A DNA stretch of 64,000 nucleotides from Gilliamella sp. wkB308 (GCF_001690185.1 NZ_LZGN01000007.1:62001-126000), one strand, 5' to 3'. Shown: positions 1 to 12,010, counted from the first letter of the stretch. Notes: generated by a model not told the origin, from the sequence alone. Numbers and translations: made by a program.

Positions 1-340
1 GTCCTCGTCCGGACATTTTAGCAACAGGTACACCAACGGCTGCCACTAATGGGGCAAGCACAAGAGTAGTGGTATCGCCAACGCCACCTGTTGAATGTTT
101 ATCAACTTTGATACCTTGAATTGAAGAGAGATCGACAGTATCACCTGAATGCATCATTGCTGTTGTTAAATCAGCACACTCTTTTGACGTCATGCCTTGA
201 TAGTAGATAGCCATTAATAGCGCACTCACTTGATAATCAGGGATTGTGCCATTGGTATAATTGGTAATAAAAAATTGGATTTCTTCAGTTGTCAGTGGAT
301 GACCATCACGTTTTTTTTCAATAATATCTACAAATCTCAT
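1..340 (-). CDS. pdp: Pyrimidine-nucleoside phosphorylase, N-terminal part (cut by left edge)
   Basis: About 113 N-terminal residues are visible, starting at an ATG preceded by AGAGAAG. The protein phosphorolyses uridine, deoxyuridine and thymidine to base plus (deoxy)ribose-1-phosphate in the cytosol. The phosphate-binding segment [20 protein letters not shown] and the following MSGRG are intact. The N-terminus ([13 protein letters not shown], then TTEEIQFFI and [13 protein letters not shown]) reads closer to Bacillus Pdp as I recall it than to E. coli DeoA. It lies 176 bp downstream of cdd on the same strand, at the end of the nucleoside catabolism block. The C-terminus lies outside the window, so intactness is unknown. 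Confidence 0.88.
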   Translation of the reverse strand, partial: MRFVDIIEKKRDGHPLTTEEIQFFITNYTNGTIPDYQVSALLMAIYYQGMTSKECADLTTAMMHSGDTVDLSSIQGIKVDKHSTGGVGDTTTLVLAPLVAAVGVPVAKMSGRG

Positions 341-400
341 TAATCTTCTCTCTTAATGTCAATATATTAGGTTAATATTACCTTGGTCTGTTTATTTGAT

Positions 401-417
401 TTTAAACGACGTTTAAA
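401..417. repeat. 17-bp palindrome between cdd and pdp
   Basis: TTTAAACG-A-CGTTTAAA is a perfect inverted repeat around one central base, 61 bp upstream of the pdp start. Such a dyad could be an operator or an RNA hairpin. It does not match the CytR half-site I know (GTTGCATT), and no regulator can be named. Confidence 0.4.
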
Positions 418-516
418 TCAGTCAACATTTTTGCGCATAAATTGTATAATTTAATACAGCATAACATTGTCATTTTTACTCATTTTTAGTGATAATTTTT
501 TATTATAAGCATGTTT

Positions 517-2918
<2,402 letters not shown>

Positions 2919-2946
2919 ATGAATCTCCTATTTATTTCCGGTAATG

Positions 2947-4116
2947 CTATTTTTTCATCCGTTTTAATAATAAATGTTGGTAATGAATAAATCGTTCAAT
3001 AATGGCTGGGTGATAGTTATTTTCATTAATTGCTGTTTGTAATGATTGCTGATCATCGGTTGTGAAACAGGACAAAACATAATCCGTTAACCGTGCTTTT
3101 TGCAAATCTTCAACAAACGCCGCATCAATTCCACACAGTGTAATATCGAGCAATTCTAAACGAGTAAAGTGAAAGATAGATTGGGCTAAACAATATTCTT
3201 TTTCGATGTCAGTACCAAAAATGCCTGCGTCATCGGTATTTAAGGTAATTCGTACACCCTGATCATAAAGCTGTCTTACAGGGTGATGATGAATATCTCC
3301 ATGTAACTCATTGACTAAAATGCGGTTACTGGTTAACGCAACTTCTAATGTTATGTTGCGTCGAACTAATTCATTGATTAACTCCTGATCTTCAATTGCT
3401 CGAATGCCATGCCCAATTCTATCTGCACCATGTTTAAGGGCTTGAATAATACTTGCTGCGGATTCGATTTCGCCAGCATGATAAGATTTTTTTAAATTGA
3501 GTTTTTTGGCTAATTGGTGTGAGGCATGAAAATCATCGAAGTGACCGGCTTTTTCATTACCGGCAATATTAAAACCGGTAATAAATGGGTGAGGGTTTTT
3601 TTCAATAAATAATAGGGTATCGTGCACTGTTTTCGCACCTAAATGCCTGACACCAATCACATGATATCTTACGGTAATATTAAATTCTTTTTGTACGTCA
3701 GTTATGGCGGCATCCATTTGGTGTAAGGTTTGATGAAATCGCTCTTCATCCCAAATTATTTCACCCTGTTCTTCTGTTGCGCAAATGTGATAAGGAGAAA
3801 GAAAGAGTTCACAATAGATTAGCCCTTGTTTGGCGTTTCGATAAAGAAAATCATACGTAATAAGGTAATAATCTTCGGGGGTTTTTACAAAATTTGAAAC
3901 AGTATCATAGGTTTGAATAAACTGAACAAAATCAGTTTCATCATAGCGATATCGCCCATTTTTATATTCGTTAGCATCATATTCACCCGATTGATAGCAT
4001 AACGAAGATGGGAAGGTAATATGATTTTTATCAGCTAACTTTTTAGCCATAAAAGGGGTAATACTACCTTCAACATGTTCATGTAATATCACTTTAGGAA
4101 GCAATGGTTTATTCAT
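2947..4116 (-). CDS. add: Adenosine deaminase family protein
   Basis: Deaminates adenosine/deoxyadenosine to inosine/deoxyinosine, by family and context. Metal and catalytic motifs of the amidohydrolase-type adenosine deaminases are present: HEHVEGS near the N-terminus (HxH), YHAGE, RIGHG, LTSNR and NTDDAG. Two details differ from the common enzyme: 389 residues rather than about 335, and NTDDA where most have NTDDP. The extra length is mostly an insertion at residues 40-60. It could be a variant acting on a related purine. It lies 339 bp downstream of nupG and 28 bp upstream of cpdB. Confidence 0.85.
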   Translation of the reverse strand: MNKPLLPKVILHEHVEGSITPFMAKKLADKNHITFPSSLCYQSGEYDANEYKNGRYRYDETDFVQFIQTYDTVSNFVKTPEDYYLITYDFLYRNAKQGLIYCELFLSPYHICATEEQGEIIWDEERFHQTLHQMDAAITDVQKEFNITVRYHVIGVRHLGAKTVHDTLLFIEKNPHPFITGFNIAGNEKAGHFDDFHASHQLAKKLNLKKSYHAGEIESAASIIQALKHGADRIGHGIRAIEDQELINELVRRNITLEVALTSNRILVNELHGDIHHHPVRQLYDQGVRITLNTDDAGIFGTDIEKEYCLAQSIFHFTRLELLDITLCGIDAAFVEDLQKARLTDYVLSCFTTDDQQSLQTAINENNYHPAIIERFIHYQHLLLKRMKK

Positions 4117-4455
4117 TTGATAAGTTATCTTTTTAATATGCTTTCTCGGATCCCACTATTAGGTCGCTTAACACAAATAGTGATAGATTAATGGCATTTT
4201 AGCTTTGCTAATTGCGTTGTTATCTATTTTACCTTGATCAGGTATCTTATTTCCATACTTTTTGTGTGACCAATTTTTATTTTGTGAGATAGGTATCGTT
4301 TTATTTTAAACAGTATCACCCTGATTAATCACGTTATCTCAAGGTGAAAAAGGATAATTTTAAACGATAGCTTAATCAATATGTTTATTTTTGATTCAAA
4401 CAGAAGGACAATGATCATCATCCTTCTGTGATTGAATAATACTTATTAATAACAA
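4117..4455. other. Intergenic region between nupG and add
   Basis: 339 bp of AT-rich DNA with no credible gene. It holds a hairpin near the nupG end (4400-4429) and must carry the leader of add. The gap suggests add-cpdB-cdd-pdp can be transcribed separately from nupG, although no clear -35/-10 pair could be picked on the minus strand. Confidence 0.5.
4400..4429 (-). terminator. Hairpin downstream of nupG
   Basis: ACAGAAGGA pairs with TCCTTCTGT (9 bp) around a 12-nt loop that itself contains TGATCA. It lies 27 bp after the nupG stop. The T-tract after it on the minus strand is weak (TTTGAATC), so it may attenuate rather than fully terminate. Confidence 0.5.
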
Positions 4456-5721
4456 TTAATTAACGGAATCGGCTGTTTTTTGTTCATTGGTGTCGTTTTT
4501 AAATATGACCATAAATATGACAGCCAGCACCAGCGCATATCCAGCAAAAATGAGCCATACAGTATGCCAATCTGTGATCTGTTTTTCATCAATGATTTGC
4601 GTATAGTGTTCGGCGACAATTCCGCTAATCACCGAACCTAAATAAGCACCAATACCATTAGTCATTATCATAAATAGACCTTGAGCACTGTTACGTATAC
4701 TTGGCGATACCGATTTTTCGACATACATAGAGCCAGAAATATTATAGAAATCAAACGCACAACCATAGACTATCATCGAGAGTAACAGTAATACAAAGCC
4801 AATTGGTGACGGGTCTCCGTAGGCAAAAAGACCAAAACGCGCAACCCAAGCTAGAATACTAATCAACATCACATATTTAATGCCTAACCGTTTCATAAAG
4901 AAAGGTACAAATAAGATAAACACGACTTCAGATATTTGTGAAATCGACAATAATACTGAAGGGTATTTCACAACTAAACTTGTTTCATAGATCGGAATAT
5001 TTCTAAAGTCTCGTAAGAATTGGTCACCAAAAGTATTGGTAATTTGTAAAATTCCACCTAATAAGACCGCAAACAGGAAGAATATTGCCATTCTTGGTTG
5101 CTTAAATAAGACAAGTGCATCTAATCCCAACGAACTGATAAGCGATTTTTCTTTGATTGCATTTTTTGATGTCGGAATCAAAGGGAGTGTTAACGACACT
5201 AGGCATAATACGACTGAACCGGCTGCCGCTGTATATAGTTGCATGTTACTTAGATCAAATTTTAAAAAGCTAACTAACCACATGGCAACAATAAAGCCAA
5301 TTGTACCAAAAATTCGAATGCCAGGAAATTCAGCGATGACATCAAGCCCTTTAGATTCAATACATGAATAAGCGATTGAATTTGATATCGCAATGGTAGG
5401 CATGAAAGCTAAACAATGAATAAGCATGACAATCATCATCATAGCGGGTGAAGTGATTAATGCAGCAATGCATAATGTAATTGCACCAATTAAATGACAA
5501 AGCATGTATAAGCGATTAGCAGGGATCCATCTATCTGCAACTACACCTAATAAACCCGGCATAAATAGCGATGCTAATCCCATTGAACCATACACTAATC
5601 CAATATCTGTTCTTGAAAAGGATAAAACATCATTCATATAAGAACCGAAGGTGATTAACCAACATCCCCAAATAAAAAATTGCATAAAAAATATAACTTT
5701 TAGTTGTAACTTAGTATTCAT
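4456..5721 (-). CDS. nupG: Nucleoside:H+ symporter, MFS (NupG/XapB family)
   Basis: 421-residue inner-membrane protein with about 12 hydrophobic segments. The N-terminal KVIFFMQFFIWGCWLITFG and the loop GLVYGSMGLASLFMPGLLGVVADRW are typical of the NupG family, which imports nucleosides by proton symport. It lies 198 bp downstream of deoD, behind a strong terminator, so it probably has its own promoter. It links periplasmic CpdB to cytosolic Add, Cdd, DeoD and Pdp. Substrate range (purine, pyrimidine or xanthosine) cannot be told from sequence. Confidence 0.9.
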   Translation of the reverse strand: MNTKLQLKVIFFMQFFIWGCWLITFGSYMNDVLSFSRTDIGLVYGSMGLASLFMPGLLGVVADRWIPANRLYMLCHLIGAITLCIAALITSPAMMMIVMLIHCLAFMPTIAISNSIAYSCIESKGLDVIAEFPGIRIFGTIGFIVAMWLVSFLKFDLSNMQLYTAAAGSVVLCLVSLTLPLIPTSKNAIKEKSLISSLGLDALVLFKQPRMAIFFLFAVLLGGILQITNTFGDQFLRDFRNIPIYETSLVVKYPSVLLSISQISEVVFILFVPFFMKRLGIKYVMLISILAWVARFGLFAYGDPSPIGFVLLLLSMIVYGCAFDFYNISGSMYVEKSVSPSIRNSAQGLFMIMTNGIGAYLGSVISGIVAEHYTQIIDEKQITDWHTVWLIFAGYALVLAVIFMVIFKNDTNEQKTADSVN

Positions 5722-5892
5722 TTCAATTCCTTATTCAATGCGATCTTTTTCATAACTTCTTACCTAAAATATAATCAATAAATTGATTGTAACCTTAACT
5801 TGTTGTTCAGCGATATTGCGTAAAACCGATAAAATTTTTTTGACTGAACACGTTTGATGATGTAGATCAGTCATTAACAATTTTTAATAATT

Positions 5893-5921
5893 AAAAAAAA
5901 TGGCAGTCATTCTGCCATTTT
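5893..5921 (-). terminator. Rho-independent terminator of deoD
   Basis: AAAATGGCAG pairs perfectly with CTGCCATTTT around a 5-nt loop, and on the minus strand the stem is followed by a run of eight T. The stem begins at the deoD stop codon. It should end most deoB-deoD transcripts before nupG. Confidence 0.85.
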
Positions 5922-6636
5922 AGTTTTGGTTTAATAAAACCGATTCTAGCGCAACGGTGATCATTTCTTTGAAACCAAGTTGACGCTGTTCAGCTGTCAT
6001 GGCTTCACCTTTACGTATATGATCAGATACCGTACAAATGGCTAATGCTTTGGCGCCATATTCCGCTGCCACCCCATAAATTCCTGCTGCTTCCATTTCA
6101 ACCCCTAAAATGTTGTATTTTTCCATTACATCAAACAGTTCGGGTTCAACACTATAAAAAAGATCAGCTGAAAAGAGGTTTCCCACTTTTACATTAACAC
6201 CTAATTTTTGGGCTGCATTCACCGCGTGGCAAGTAAGATCGAAATCGGCAATAGCTGCAAAATCATGATCCTTAAAACGAATACGATTAACTTTAGAATC
6301 CGTGCAAGCACCCATACCAATAATCACATCGCCGATATTAACATTTGGGCTAATTGCACCACATGAACCGACACGAATGATATTTTTTACACCATAAAAT
6401 TTTATTAATTCCGTGGTATAGATAGAACAAGATGGAATGCCCATTCCATGCCCCATAACAGAAACTTTTTGACCTTTATAATAGCCAGTAAAACCTAACA
6501 TTGCTCTTACATTAGTCACTTCTTGTGCATTTTCTAAAAAAGTTTCTGCAATAAATTTTGCTCGTAATGGATCGCCTGGCATTAAGACAGTTTCTGCAAA
6601 AGCATTTTCAATTGCGTTAATGTGTGGGGTAGACAT
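5920..6636 (-). CDS. deoD: Purine nucleoside phosphorylase, DeoD type
   Basis: Phosphorolyses (deoxy)inosine, (deoxy)guanosine and (deoxy)adenosine to free base plus (deoxy)ribose-1-phosphate. The 238-residue length equals the hexameric DeoD class. Visible motifs are [39 protein letters not shown] and CTVSDH, the last carrying the catalytic Asp. It lies 40 bp downstream of deoB, whose product isomerises the sugar phosphate made here, with TCTCCT on the plus strand (AGGAGA on the coding strand) just before its ATG. The two genes form a short operon closed by the hairpin at 5893-5921. Confidence 0.96.
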   Translation of the reverse strand: MSTPHINAIENAFAETVLMPGDPLRAKFIAETFLENAQEVTNVRAMLGFTGYYKGQKVSVMGHGMGIPSCSIYTTELIKFYGVKNIIRVGSCGAISPNVNIGDVIIGMGACTDSKVNRIRFKDHDFAAIADFDLTCHAVNAAQKLGVNVKVGNLFSADLFYSVEPELFDVMEKYNILGVEMEAAGIYGVAAEYGAKALAICTVSDHIRKGEAMTAEQRQLGFKEMITVALESVLLNQN

Positions 6637-6676
6637 TAATTTCTCCTGAAAGTTTTTGAAAAATAAATTCTGTTAC

Positions 6677-7906
6677 CTATTTTTTGATAAAAGATTGCCC
6701 ATATTCCATTGGTGATAAATCAAAATAATCGGCAACACTCTGACCGATATCAGCAAAGGTTTTACGATGCCCTAGGGAACCAACGGGAACACTATCACCG
6801 TAAACGATGACTGGAATATGTTCACGAGTATGATCTGTGCCTGCCCAAGTTGGATCGCATCCATGATCAGCACTGATAATCAGTAGATCACCCGGTTCGA
6901 TAAGATCTAACATTTCGGGTAAGCGAGAATCAAAATATTCTAGCGCAGCAGCGTAACCGGCAACATCACGTCGATGACCATAAGACGAGTCAAAATCAAC
7001 AAAGTTAGTAAACACAATCGTATTATCTTTGGCTTGTTTTATCTCTTCAATTGATGCATAGAAAAGGGCTTCAATGCCGGTTGCTTTAACTTTCTTAGTA
7101 ATACCAACATGTGCATAAATATCAGCAATTTTACCAATTGACACGACAGTGCCTTGTTTTTCATCAACCAGTTTTTTTATCATGGTTGGGGCAGGTGGTT
7201 CAACGGCTAAATCGTGGCGGTTACCGGTACGGACAAATTCGCCCGCTTTTTTACCGACAAAGGGTCTGGCAATCACACGCCCAATGTTATAATTACCTTT
7301 ATTCAGTTCATCACGCGCTATTTCGCAGATTTCATATAATCTATCTAAGCCGAATGTCTCTTCATGACACGCTATCTGAAAAACTGAGTCGGCTGAAGTA
7401 TAAAATATCGGTTTACCGCTTATCATATGTTCTTCGCCAAGCTCATCAAGAATAATGGTTCCTGATGAATGGCAGTTACCTAAATAACCAGATAGGTTGG
7501 CTCGTTTTACAATTTTATCTAATAATTCTTGAGGAAAACTATTGGTGGTGTTGGAAAAATAGCCCCAATCAAAAAGTACAGGAACGCCAGCTATTTCCCA
7601 ATGTCCTGATGGTGTATCTTTACCCGAAGAAATTTCACTCGCATAGCCATAAGAACCAATTATTTCACCTTCAGTGCGCATACCTTGGGGATAATAACCT
7701 ACCGATTCGTAGGCTGCTTCGATTAAGCCTAGCTTAGCTAAATTAGGTAATTTTAATGGACCTTGGCGTCCTTTATCGGCTTGACCTAATGCACAGGCTT
7801 CGGCAATATGACCTAATGTATTCGATCCTTCATCTCCATATTTTTTTGCATCTTCGGCTCCACCAATTCCAAAGGAATCGAGGATCATAATAAAAACTCT
7901 TTTCAT
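6677..7906 (-). CDS. deoB: Phosphopentomutase
   Basis: Interconverts (deoxy)ribose-1-phosphate and (deoxy)ribose-5-phosphate. The 409 residues and the alkaline-phosphatase-fold metal motifs match the family: [10 protein letters not shown] at the N-terminus, the GSNTLGHI segment, [12 protein letters not shown] carrying the phosphoacceptor Thr, and the C-terminal [11 protein letters not shown] with [18 protein letters not shown] precedes the ATG. It is the first gene of the deoB-deoD unit; a near-consensus CRP site lies 68 bp upstream. Its deoxyribose-5-phosphate product needs deoC, which is not in this window. Confidence 0.96.
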   Translation of the reverse strand: MKRVFIMILDSFGIGGAEDAKKYGDEGSNTLGHIAEACALGQADKGRQGPLKLPNLAKLGLIEAAYESVGYYPQGMRTEGEIIGSYGYASEISSGKDTPSGHWEIAGVPVLFDWGYFSNTTNSFPQELLDKIVKRANLSGYLGNCHSSGTIILDELGEEHMISGKPIFYTSADSVFQIACHEETFGLDRLYEICEIARDELNKGNYNIGRVIARPFVGKKAGEFVRTGNRHDLAVEPPAPTMIKKLVDEKQGTVVSIGKIADIYAHVGITKKVKATGIEALFYASIEEIKQAKDNTIVFTNFVDFDSSYGHRRDVAGYAAALEYFDSRLPEMLDLIEPGDLLIISADHGCDPTWAGTDHTREHIPVIVYGDSVPVGSLGHRKTFADIGQSVADYFDLSPMEYGQSFIKK

Positions 7907-8505
7907 AATTTCCTCTAAATCTCAAATATCACGAAGCTTGGCAATCATGTTATGAAATAACGATTGCTAATATTGTGATCTAGCACACATTTGATTGCTT
8001 TATTAAAGTCAATTGTGTAATAAAAAAATTTTTTTAACGATTAAAACTATTTTTTGTGCCCTTTATAATAAAAGGTTTTCAGGTTAGTTATAATACATGA
8101 TAAAAAAAAACAGAAAAGATTTAAGCATCGTTTTAGCTGATTATTTGATTAATATTAACGGATTTTGTAAAAAATATTATGACACATTCGCTTATAGAGC
8201 GATTCAATAATGTTTTGTTAAGCTATTTGCAGAAAATTATTATTGAAGAAATTAAATGATAAATTTAATTATGATGAATCAAATCTTAAAGGTGTTGTGT
8301 TAATATGAACTATTTTATATCTCGATTACTTAACAAGATGTTAACTAATTCACATCATATTAGCATAGCCCATTTAAAGAATGGCGTTATATAAAATTTT
8401 GAAAGCTAACTATAAACTTTAATACAAAATAAATATCAATTTAATTAATACACGTTAGTTTGCCCATTTAGGATGAAGTTATTTATAAAAAAAAGGTAAT
8501 GAATA
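7907..8505. other. Divergent intergenic region deoB/murB
   Basis: 599 bp, very AT-rich, without a credible gene on either strand. It must contain the promoters of deoB (minus) and murB (plus). A CRP-like site lies on the deoB side (7974-7989). No convincing RNA gene or riboswitch was recognised. Confidence 0.5.
7974..7989. promoter_or_regulatory. Probable CRP-cAMP site upstream of deoB
   Basis: TGTGA-TCTAGC-ACACA matches the CRP consensus TGTGA-N6-TCACA with a single mismatch. It ends about 68 bp before the deoB ATG, a distance that suits activation. Catabolite control of nucleoside catabolism by CRP is well known in enterics; applying it here is inference. Confidence 0.6.
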
Positions 8506-9513
8506 ATGAATCAAAAAATCCCAAATACTTTTGGTCTTGACGTTTTTGCAAAACATGTCATCACGGTATCAAGCGTTAAGGAACTACAAGATGTTTGGCA
8601 AGATAATGCCAATCAACCGATTATGATTATAGGTGAAGGAAGTAATACACTTTTTACCAGTGATTTTGAAGGGACGATTATCGTTAACCGCATAAAAGGT
8701 ATTACCATAACTGAAACGGAAAACGAATGGTTGTTAAAAATAGGTGCAGGCGAAAACTGGCATGATATCGTAACAAAAACGATCACACAAAATATTGCCG
8801 GTCTCGAAAATTTAGCGCTCATACCGGGCTGTATTGGCTCAGCACCAATTCAAAATATCGGTGCTTATGGTGTTGAATTTCAAAAAGTTGCTGACTATGT
8901 TGAGTTGCTTGAACTTGCAACCGGTAATATTATTACCGTGACTGACGGGCAATACGGATACCGTGAAAGCATTTTTAAACAACACTATTCGCAGGGATAT
9001 GCGGTAACTTATGTCGGTATAAAATTAGCTAAACAGTGGCAGCCAGTACTCAGTTATGGCGAATTAAAAAACTTTGATGCTAAAACTGTCACGCCTAAAA
9101 TGATTTTTGATAAAGTGTGTGAAATTCGTCGCAGTAAATTACCCGATCCCAACGTACTTGGTAATGGCGGCAGTTTTTTTAAAAATCCAGTGGTGGATAA
9201 AGTTATTGCCGACAAACTACTTGAAATCTACCCGGCAATGCCAATATACCCACAATCAAACAATCAAGTTAAATTAGCCGCTGGTTGGTTAATCGATCAG
9301 TGTGGCTTAAAAGGCTATCAGATTGGGGGTGCTGCTGTTCATCAACAACAAGCATTGGTTTTAGTTAATATCAATAAGGCAACGGCACAAGATGTAGTTG
9401 ATTTAGCTCGTCATGTCAAAAACGCCGTTTTAAATAAATTTTCAATCCATCTATCACCTGAAATCCGTTTTATCGGTGCAACAGGCGAAATTGATGTAGA
9501 CAATTTTTTATAA
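8506..9513 (+). CDS. murB: UDP-N-acetylenolpyruvoylglucosamine reductase
   Basis: Cytosolic FAD enzyme that makes UDP-N-acetylmuramate with NADPH for peptidoglycan. 335 residues, the type I (E. coli-like) length. FAD-binding motifs GEGSNTLF and IPGCIGSAPIQNIGAYGVE are present; YRESIFK and LGNGGSFFKNP, the latter with the expected catalytic Ser, are typical. An AAAGGT sequence lies upstream of the chosen ATG. The MFS gene starts 11 bp downstream and birA overlaps that gene, so the three probably form an operon. In E. coli murB and birA are also neighbours. Confidence 0.96.
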   Translation: MNQKIPNTFGLDVFAKHVITVSSVKELQDVWQDNANQPIMIIGEGSNTLFTSDFEGTIIVNRIKGITITETENEWLLKIGAGENWHDIVTKTITQNIAGLENLALIPGCIGSAPIQNIGAYGVEFQKVADYVELLELATGNIITVTDGQYGYRESIFKQHYSQGYAVTYVGIKLAKQWQPVLSYGELKNFDAKTVTPKMIFDKVCEIRRSKLPDPNVLGNGGSFFKNPVVDKVIADKLLEIYPAMPIYPQSNNQVKLAAGWLIDQCGLKGYQIGGAAVHQQQALVLVNINKATAQDVVDLARHVKNAVLNKFSIHLSPEIRFIGATGEIDVDNFL

Positions 9514-9524
9514 TCATTTGAACT

Positions 9525-10667
9525 ATGAAACACTCTTATTCATTTCCGATTTTATTAACCAGTTTACTTTTTGTCACGATCGCTTTATCAGCATTAAATA
9601 CCCAAGTACCACTGTGGTTAGAAAAAGACCAATTCTCGTTAGGGCAAATTGGTCTGGTGGGGTCGAGTTATTTTGCTGGTAACTTGCTTGGTACAATCAT
9701 GGCAAACTGGTTAATTAGTCATTTTAATGCACGCTATACTTATACCTATAGTTGTTTACTTTTCGCTATTGCCACCATTGGCTTAAGTTTTTCAATGGAT
9801 TTTTATAGTTGGGCAATATGGCGTTTTATGATAGGTATGGCTTGTGCGGTGACATGGGTTGTAATTGAAAGTTGTATACTGGTTACCGGAACAGTTCGTA
9901 CACGAGGAAAAATGCTAGCGGTTTATCTAACTACTTACTATATTGGTACGGTGTTAGGGCAAGCGCTGTTAAGATATTTTCCGCAAGAAATACTCTATTT
10001 TGGACTAGTTATTACACTATTAATGGCGTTGGCTATTTTATTTATTTTACTTACTCACTATAAACTACCAAAAAGAAAGAAAAGCGGTTTAAATATTGTT
10101 CCAATGATTTTAAATAAGCCTTCTCGGATAGGGCTTATCGGTTGTATGATTGCAGGCATGTTAATTGGTTCTTTATATTCATTATTACCTGTCTACTATT
10201 CACATTTAGGATATAGCGATAGCCAAGTCGCTAATTGGATGATTCTGCTTATTTTATCTGGCGTTATTGCGCAACTGCCTGCTAATTGGTGTGCAGATAA
10301 ATATGGCCGTCGAGTGGTGTTACTGATTGAATCTTTAATCATGTTAGTTGCATGCGTATTATTGGTATTTAACTTATTTGATGTCTTTGCCATTATTTTA
10401 TTAGGCACAACCATCTACACGATTTATCCAATATCCATGGCATGGGCTTGTTCTTGTGTACGTAAACAAGATATTGTGTCAATGAATCAAGCAATGTTAT
10501 TAACCAATACGTTAGGAAGTCTTATTGCGCCGGCGATCATTGCTTATGTCATGGATATAACCAATAACTCTTATTTATTCATCAGTTTTGCTATAATTTC
10601 ACTTTATTTTATTATTTTATTAGTCTACAAGCGAGGAGCAAATGCGCAGTTATCAAAATCCCCTTAA
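9525..10667 (+). CDS. MFS transporter, YcaD-like
   Basis: 380 residues with about 12 membrane segments. The N-terminal half closely resembles E. coli YcaD as I recall it: LALNTQVPLWL-type start, GLVGSSYFAGNLLGT, WRFMIGMACAVTWVVIES and the TRGKMLAVY loop. Substrate is unknown for the family. It is wedged between murB and birA: its start is 11 bp after murB and its last 26 bp overlap the start of birA, implying translational coupling. The murB-birA pair is a common arrangement; the transporter between them is less usual. Confidence 0.82.
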   Translation: MKHSYSFPILLTSLLFVTIALSALNTQVPLWLEKDQFSLGQIGLVGSSYFAGNLLGTIMANWLISHFNARYTYTYSCLLFAIATIGLSFSMDFYSWAIWRFMIGMACAVTWVVIESCILVTGTVRTRGKMLAVYLTTYYIGTVLGQALLRYFPQEILYFGLVITLLMALAILFILLTHYKLPKRKKSGLNIVPMILNKPSRIGLIGCMIAGMLIGSLYSLLPVYYSHLGYSDSQVANWMILLILSGVIAQLPANWCADKYGRRVVLLIESLIMLVACVLLVFNLFDVFAIILLGTTIYTIYPISMAWACSCVRKQDIVSMNQAMLLTNTLGSLIAPAIIAYVMDITNNSYLFISFAIISLYFIILLVYKRGANAQLSKSP

Positions 10668-11595
10668 ATTAATTGAAATTCTAGCCGACGGAAATTTTCA
10701 TTCCGGCGAAGAGCTAGCGTCAGATTTTGGTATTACGCGTGCCGGAATAAATAAGTATATTAAAGTGCTTCGTGAATGGGGAATTGAATTATCCTCGATA
10801 CAAGGTAAAGGCTATAGCTTAAAAAAACCGATGGATTTATTTAATAAATCCAAAATAGATCAGTATTACCAAGCTGATAGTCGCGTTGAAATTTTACCAA
10901 TTATCGACTCAACTAACCAATACATGCTGGATAAAATACCCGATTTAAAATCGGGAGATTGCTGTATAGCCGAATTTCAGTCAAAAGCACGAGGAAGACG
11001 AGGGCGCCAATGGTTTTCACCTTTTGGTACCAATCTCTATTTTTCAATGTATTGGCGATTAGATCAAGGTATAGCAGCAGCAATGGGACTAAGTCTAGTT
11101 GTGGGCATTGTTGTTACGCAGGCTTTACGAGAATTATCGGGTCAAGATATCAAAGTAAAATGGCCTAATGATCTTTATCTTAATGACCAAAAGTTAGCAG
11201 GTATTTTGGTCGAATTAGCCGGTAAAACAGGGGATTGTGCCCATGTTGTGATTGGTATCGGGGTTAATTTAAATATGACCAATCCCGACACGAATATTGT
11301 CAATCAAAAATGGGCTAATTTAGGGAACATCAATCGTAATTTATTGGTTGCCAAAATTGCAAAAACATTACGGGAAAATCTAAAAAAATTTGAAAAAAAT
11401 GGATTAGCATTTTTTATTGATGATTGGAATCATCTCGATAATTTTATTCATCGTCCTGTTAAATTACTTATCGGTGATGATGTAATTCGAGGTGTTGCAA
11501 AAGGTATTAATGATCAAGGTGCTTTACTGCTTGAACAAAATGGCAAAATTCAAGCCTATGTTGGTGGTGAAATCTCATTACGAAGTGATGAGTAA
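10642..11595 (+). CDS. birA: Bifunctional biotin-protein ligase / biotin operon repressor
   Basis: Joins biotin to the biotin carboxyl carrier protein via biotinyl-AMP and, as a dimer, represses biotin genes. 317 residues in the usual order: N-terminal winged HTH (GEELASDFGITRAGINKYIK, about residues 20-40), catalytic domain with the biotin-adenylate loop (ARGRRGRQW) and KWPNDLYLNDQKLAGIL, and a C-terminal SH3-like domain. It overlaps the end of the MFS gene by 26 bp, with AGCGAGGAGC just before its ATG. It ends six bases before an isolated CRISPR-repeat core. Confidence 0.96.
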   Translation: MRSYQNPLKLIEILADGNFHSGEELASDFGITRAGINKYIKVLREWGIELSSIQGKGYSLKKPMDLFNKSKIDQYYQADSRVEILPIIDSTNQYMLDKIPDLKSGDCCIAEFQSKARGRRGRQWFSPFGTNLYFSMYWRLDQGIAAAMGLSLVVGIVVTQALRELSGQDIKVKWPNDLYLNDQKLAGILVELAGKTGDCAHVVIGIGVNLNMTNPDTNIVNQKWANLGNINRNLLVAKIAKTLRENLKKFEKNGLAFFIDDWNHLDNFIHRPVKLLIGDDVIRGVAKGINDQGALLLEQNGKIQAYVGGEISLRSDE

Positions 11596-11600
11596 CAAAT

Positions 11601-11621
11601 TGTTCCCTGTATACACAGGGA
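11601..11621 (+). repeat. Isolated CRISPR-repeat core behind birA
   Basis: These 21 bases equal positions 2-22 of the CRISPR repeat (the TCCCTGT-ATAC-ACAGGGA hairpin) but lack the GATAAACCG tail beyond its first bases. It begins six bases after the birA stop and 390 bp before array 1, beyond the leader. It could be a relic of an older array end or a hairpin now acting as the birA terminator; the flanks ATTGT and CAAT extend the stem imperfectly. Confidence 0.75.
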
Positions 11622-12010
11622 CAATAAATTCTTATAAAATTGAATAAATATCATGTTTATCCACTTTTTACTTTTTGGTAAGAATTCGCAAAGTGAGTTA
11701 ATGGCTGTACCCTGTTAGTTAACAAGTAGAATGTGACAAAGTCCAAAAAGGAAAATATTTCACTGCAATTCATTAAAATCCATTCCCAAAAGCGAGAAAT
11801 GACCTTGTAACTAGAAATGGGTCGGTGCACGAATAAATTACAAGAAGAATAGGCGCATCCAACTCCTTGTTAAATTTAATTAACTAACTGATTAATATAG
11901 ACTAATGTGTTTAAAATGTCTAAAAACCAACTGAATAAAAAAACAACAAAAAAGTTGGTAGAATTTTAAACTTTGCTATTTTAATTAATAAACAATAGGT
12001 TATAATTAGG
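11622..12010 (+). promoter_or_regulatory. CRISPR array 1 leader
   Basis: AT-rich, gene-free. The last 74 bp (11937-12010) differ from the array 2 leader at one base. A TATAAT (12001-12006) lies five bases before the first repeat and could be the -10 box for array transcription. Further out only islands of similarity to leader 2 remain (AAGTGAGTTAATGG near 11690; a GGTSGGTGCRC block near 11821), at similar spacing, so the two leaders share origin over roughly 325 bp. Confidence 0.85.

Noticed and set aside
5036-5371. Plus-strand 111-codon frame antisense to nupG
   Set aside because: Shadow of the transporter gene without its own start signal or known domain.
11640-11936. Possible decayed cas2 or other coding remnant in the outer leaders
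   Set aside because: Shared islands with 20160-20408 exist, but no frame shows Cas1 or Cas2 motifs, so only leader paralogy is claimed.
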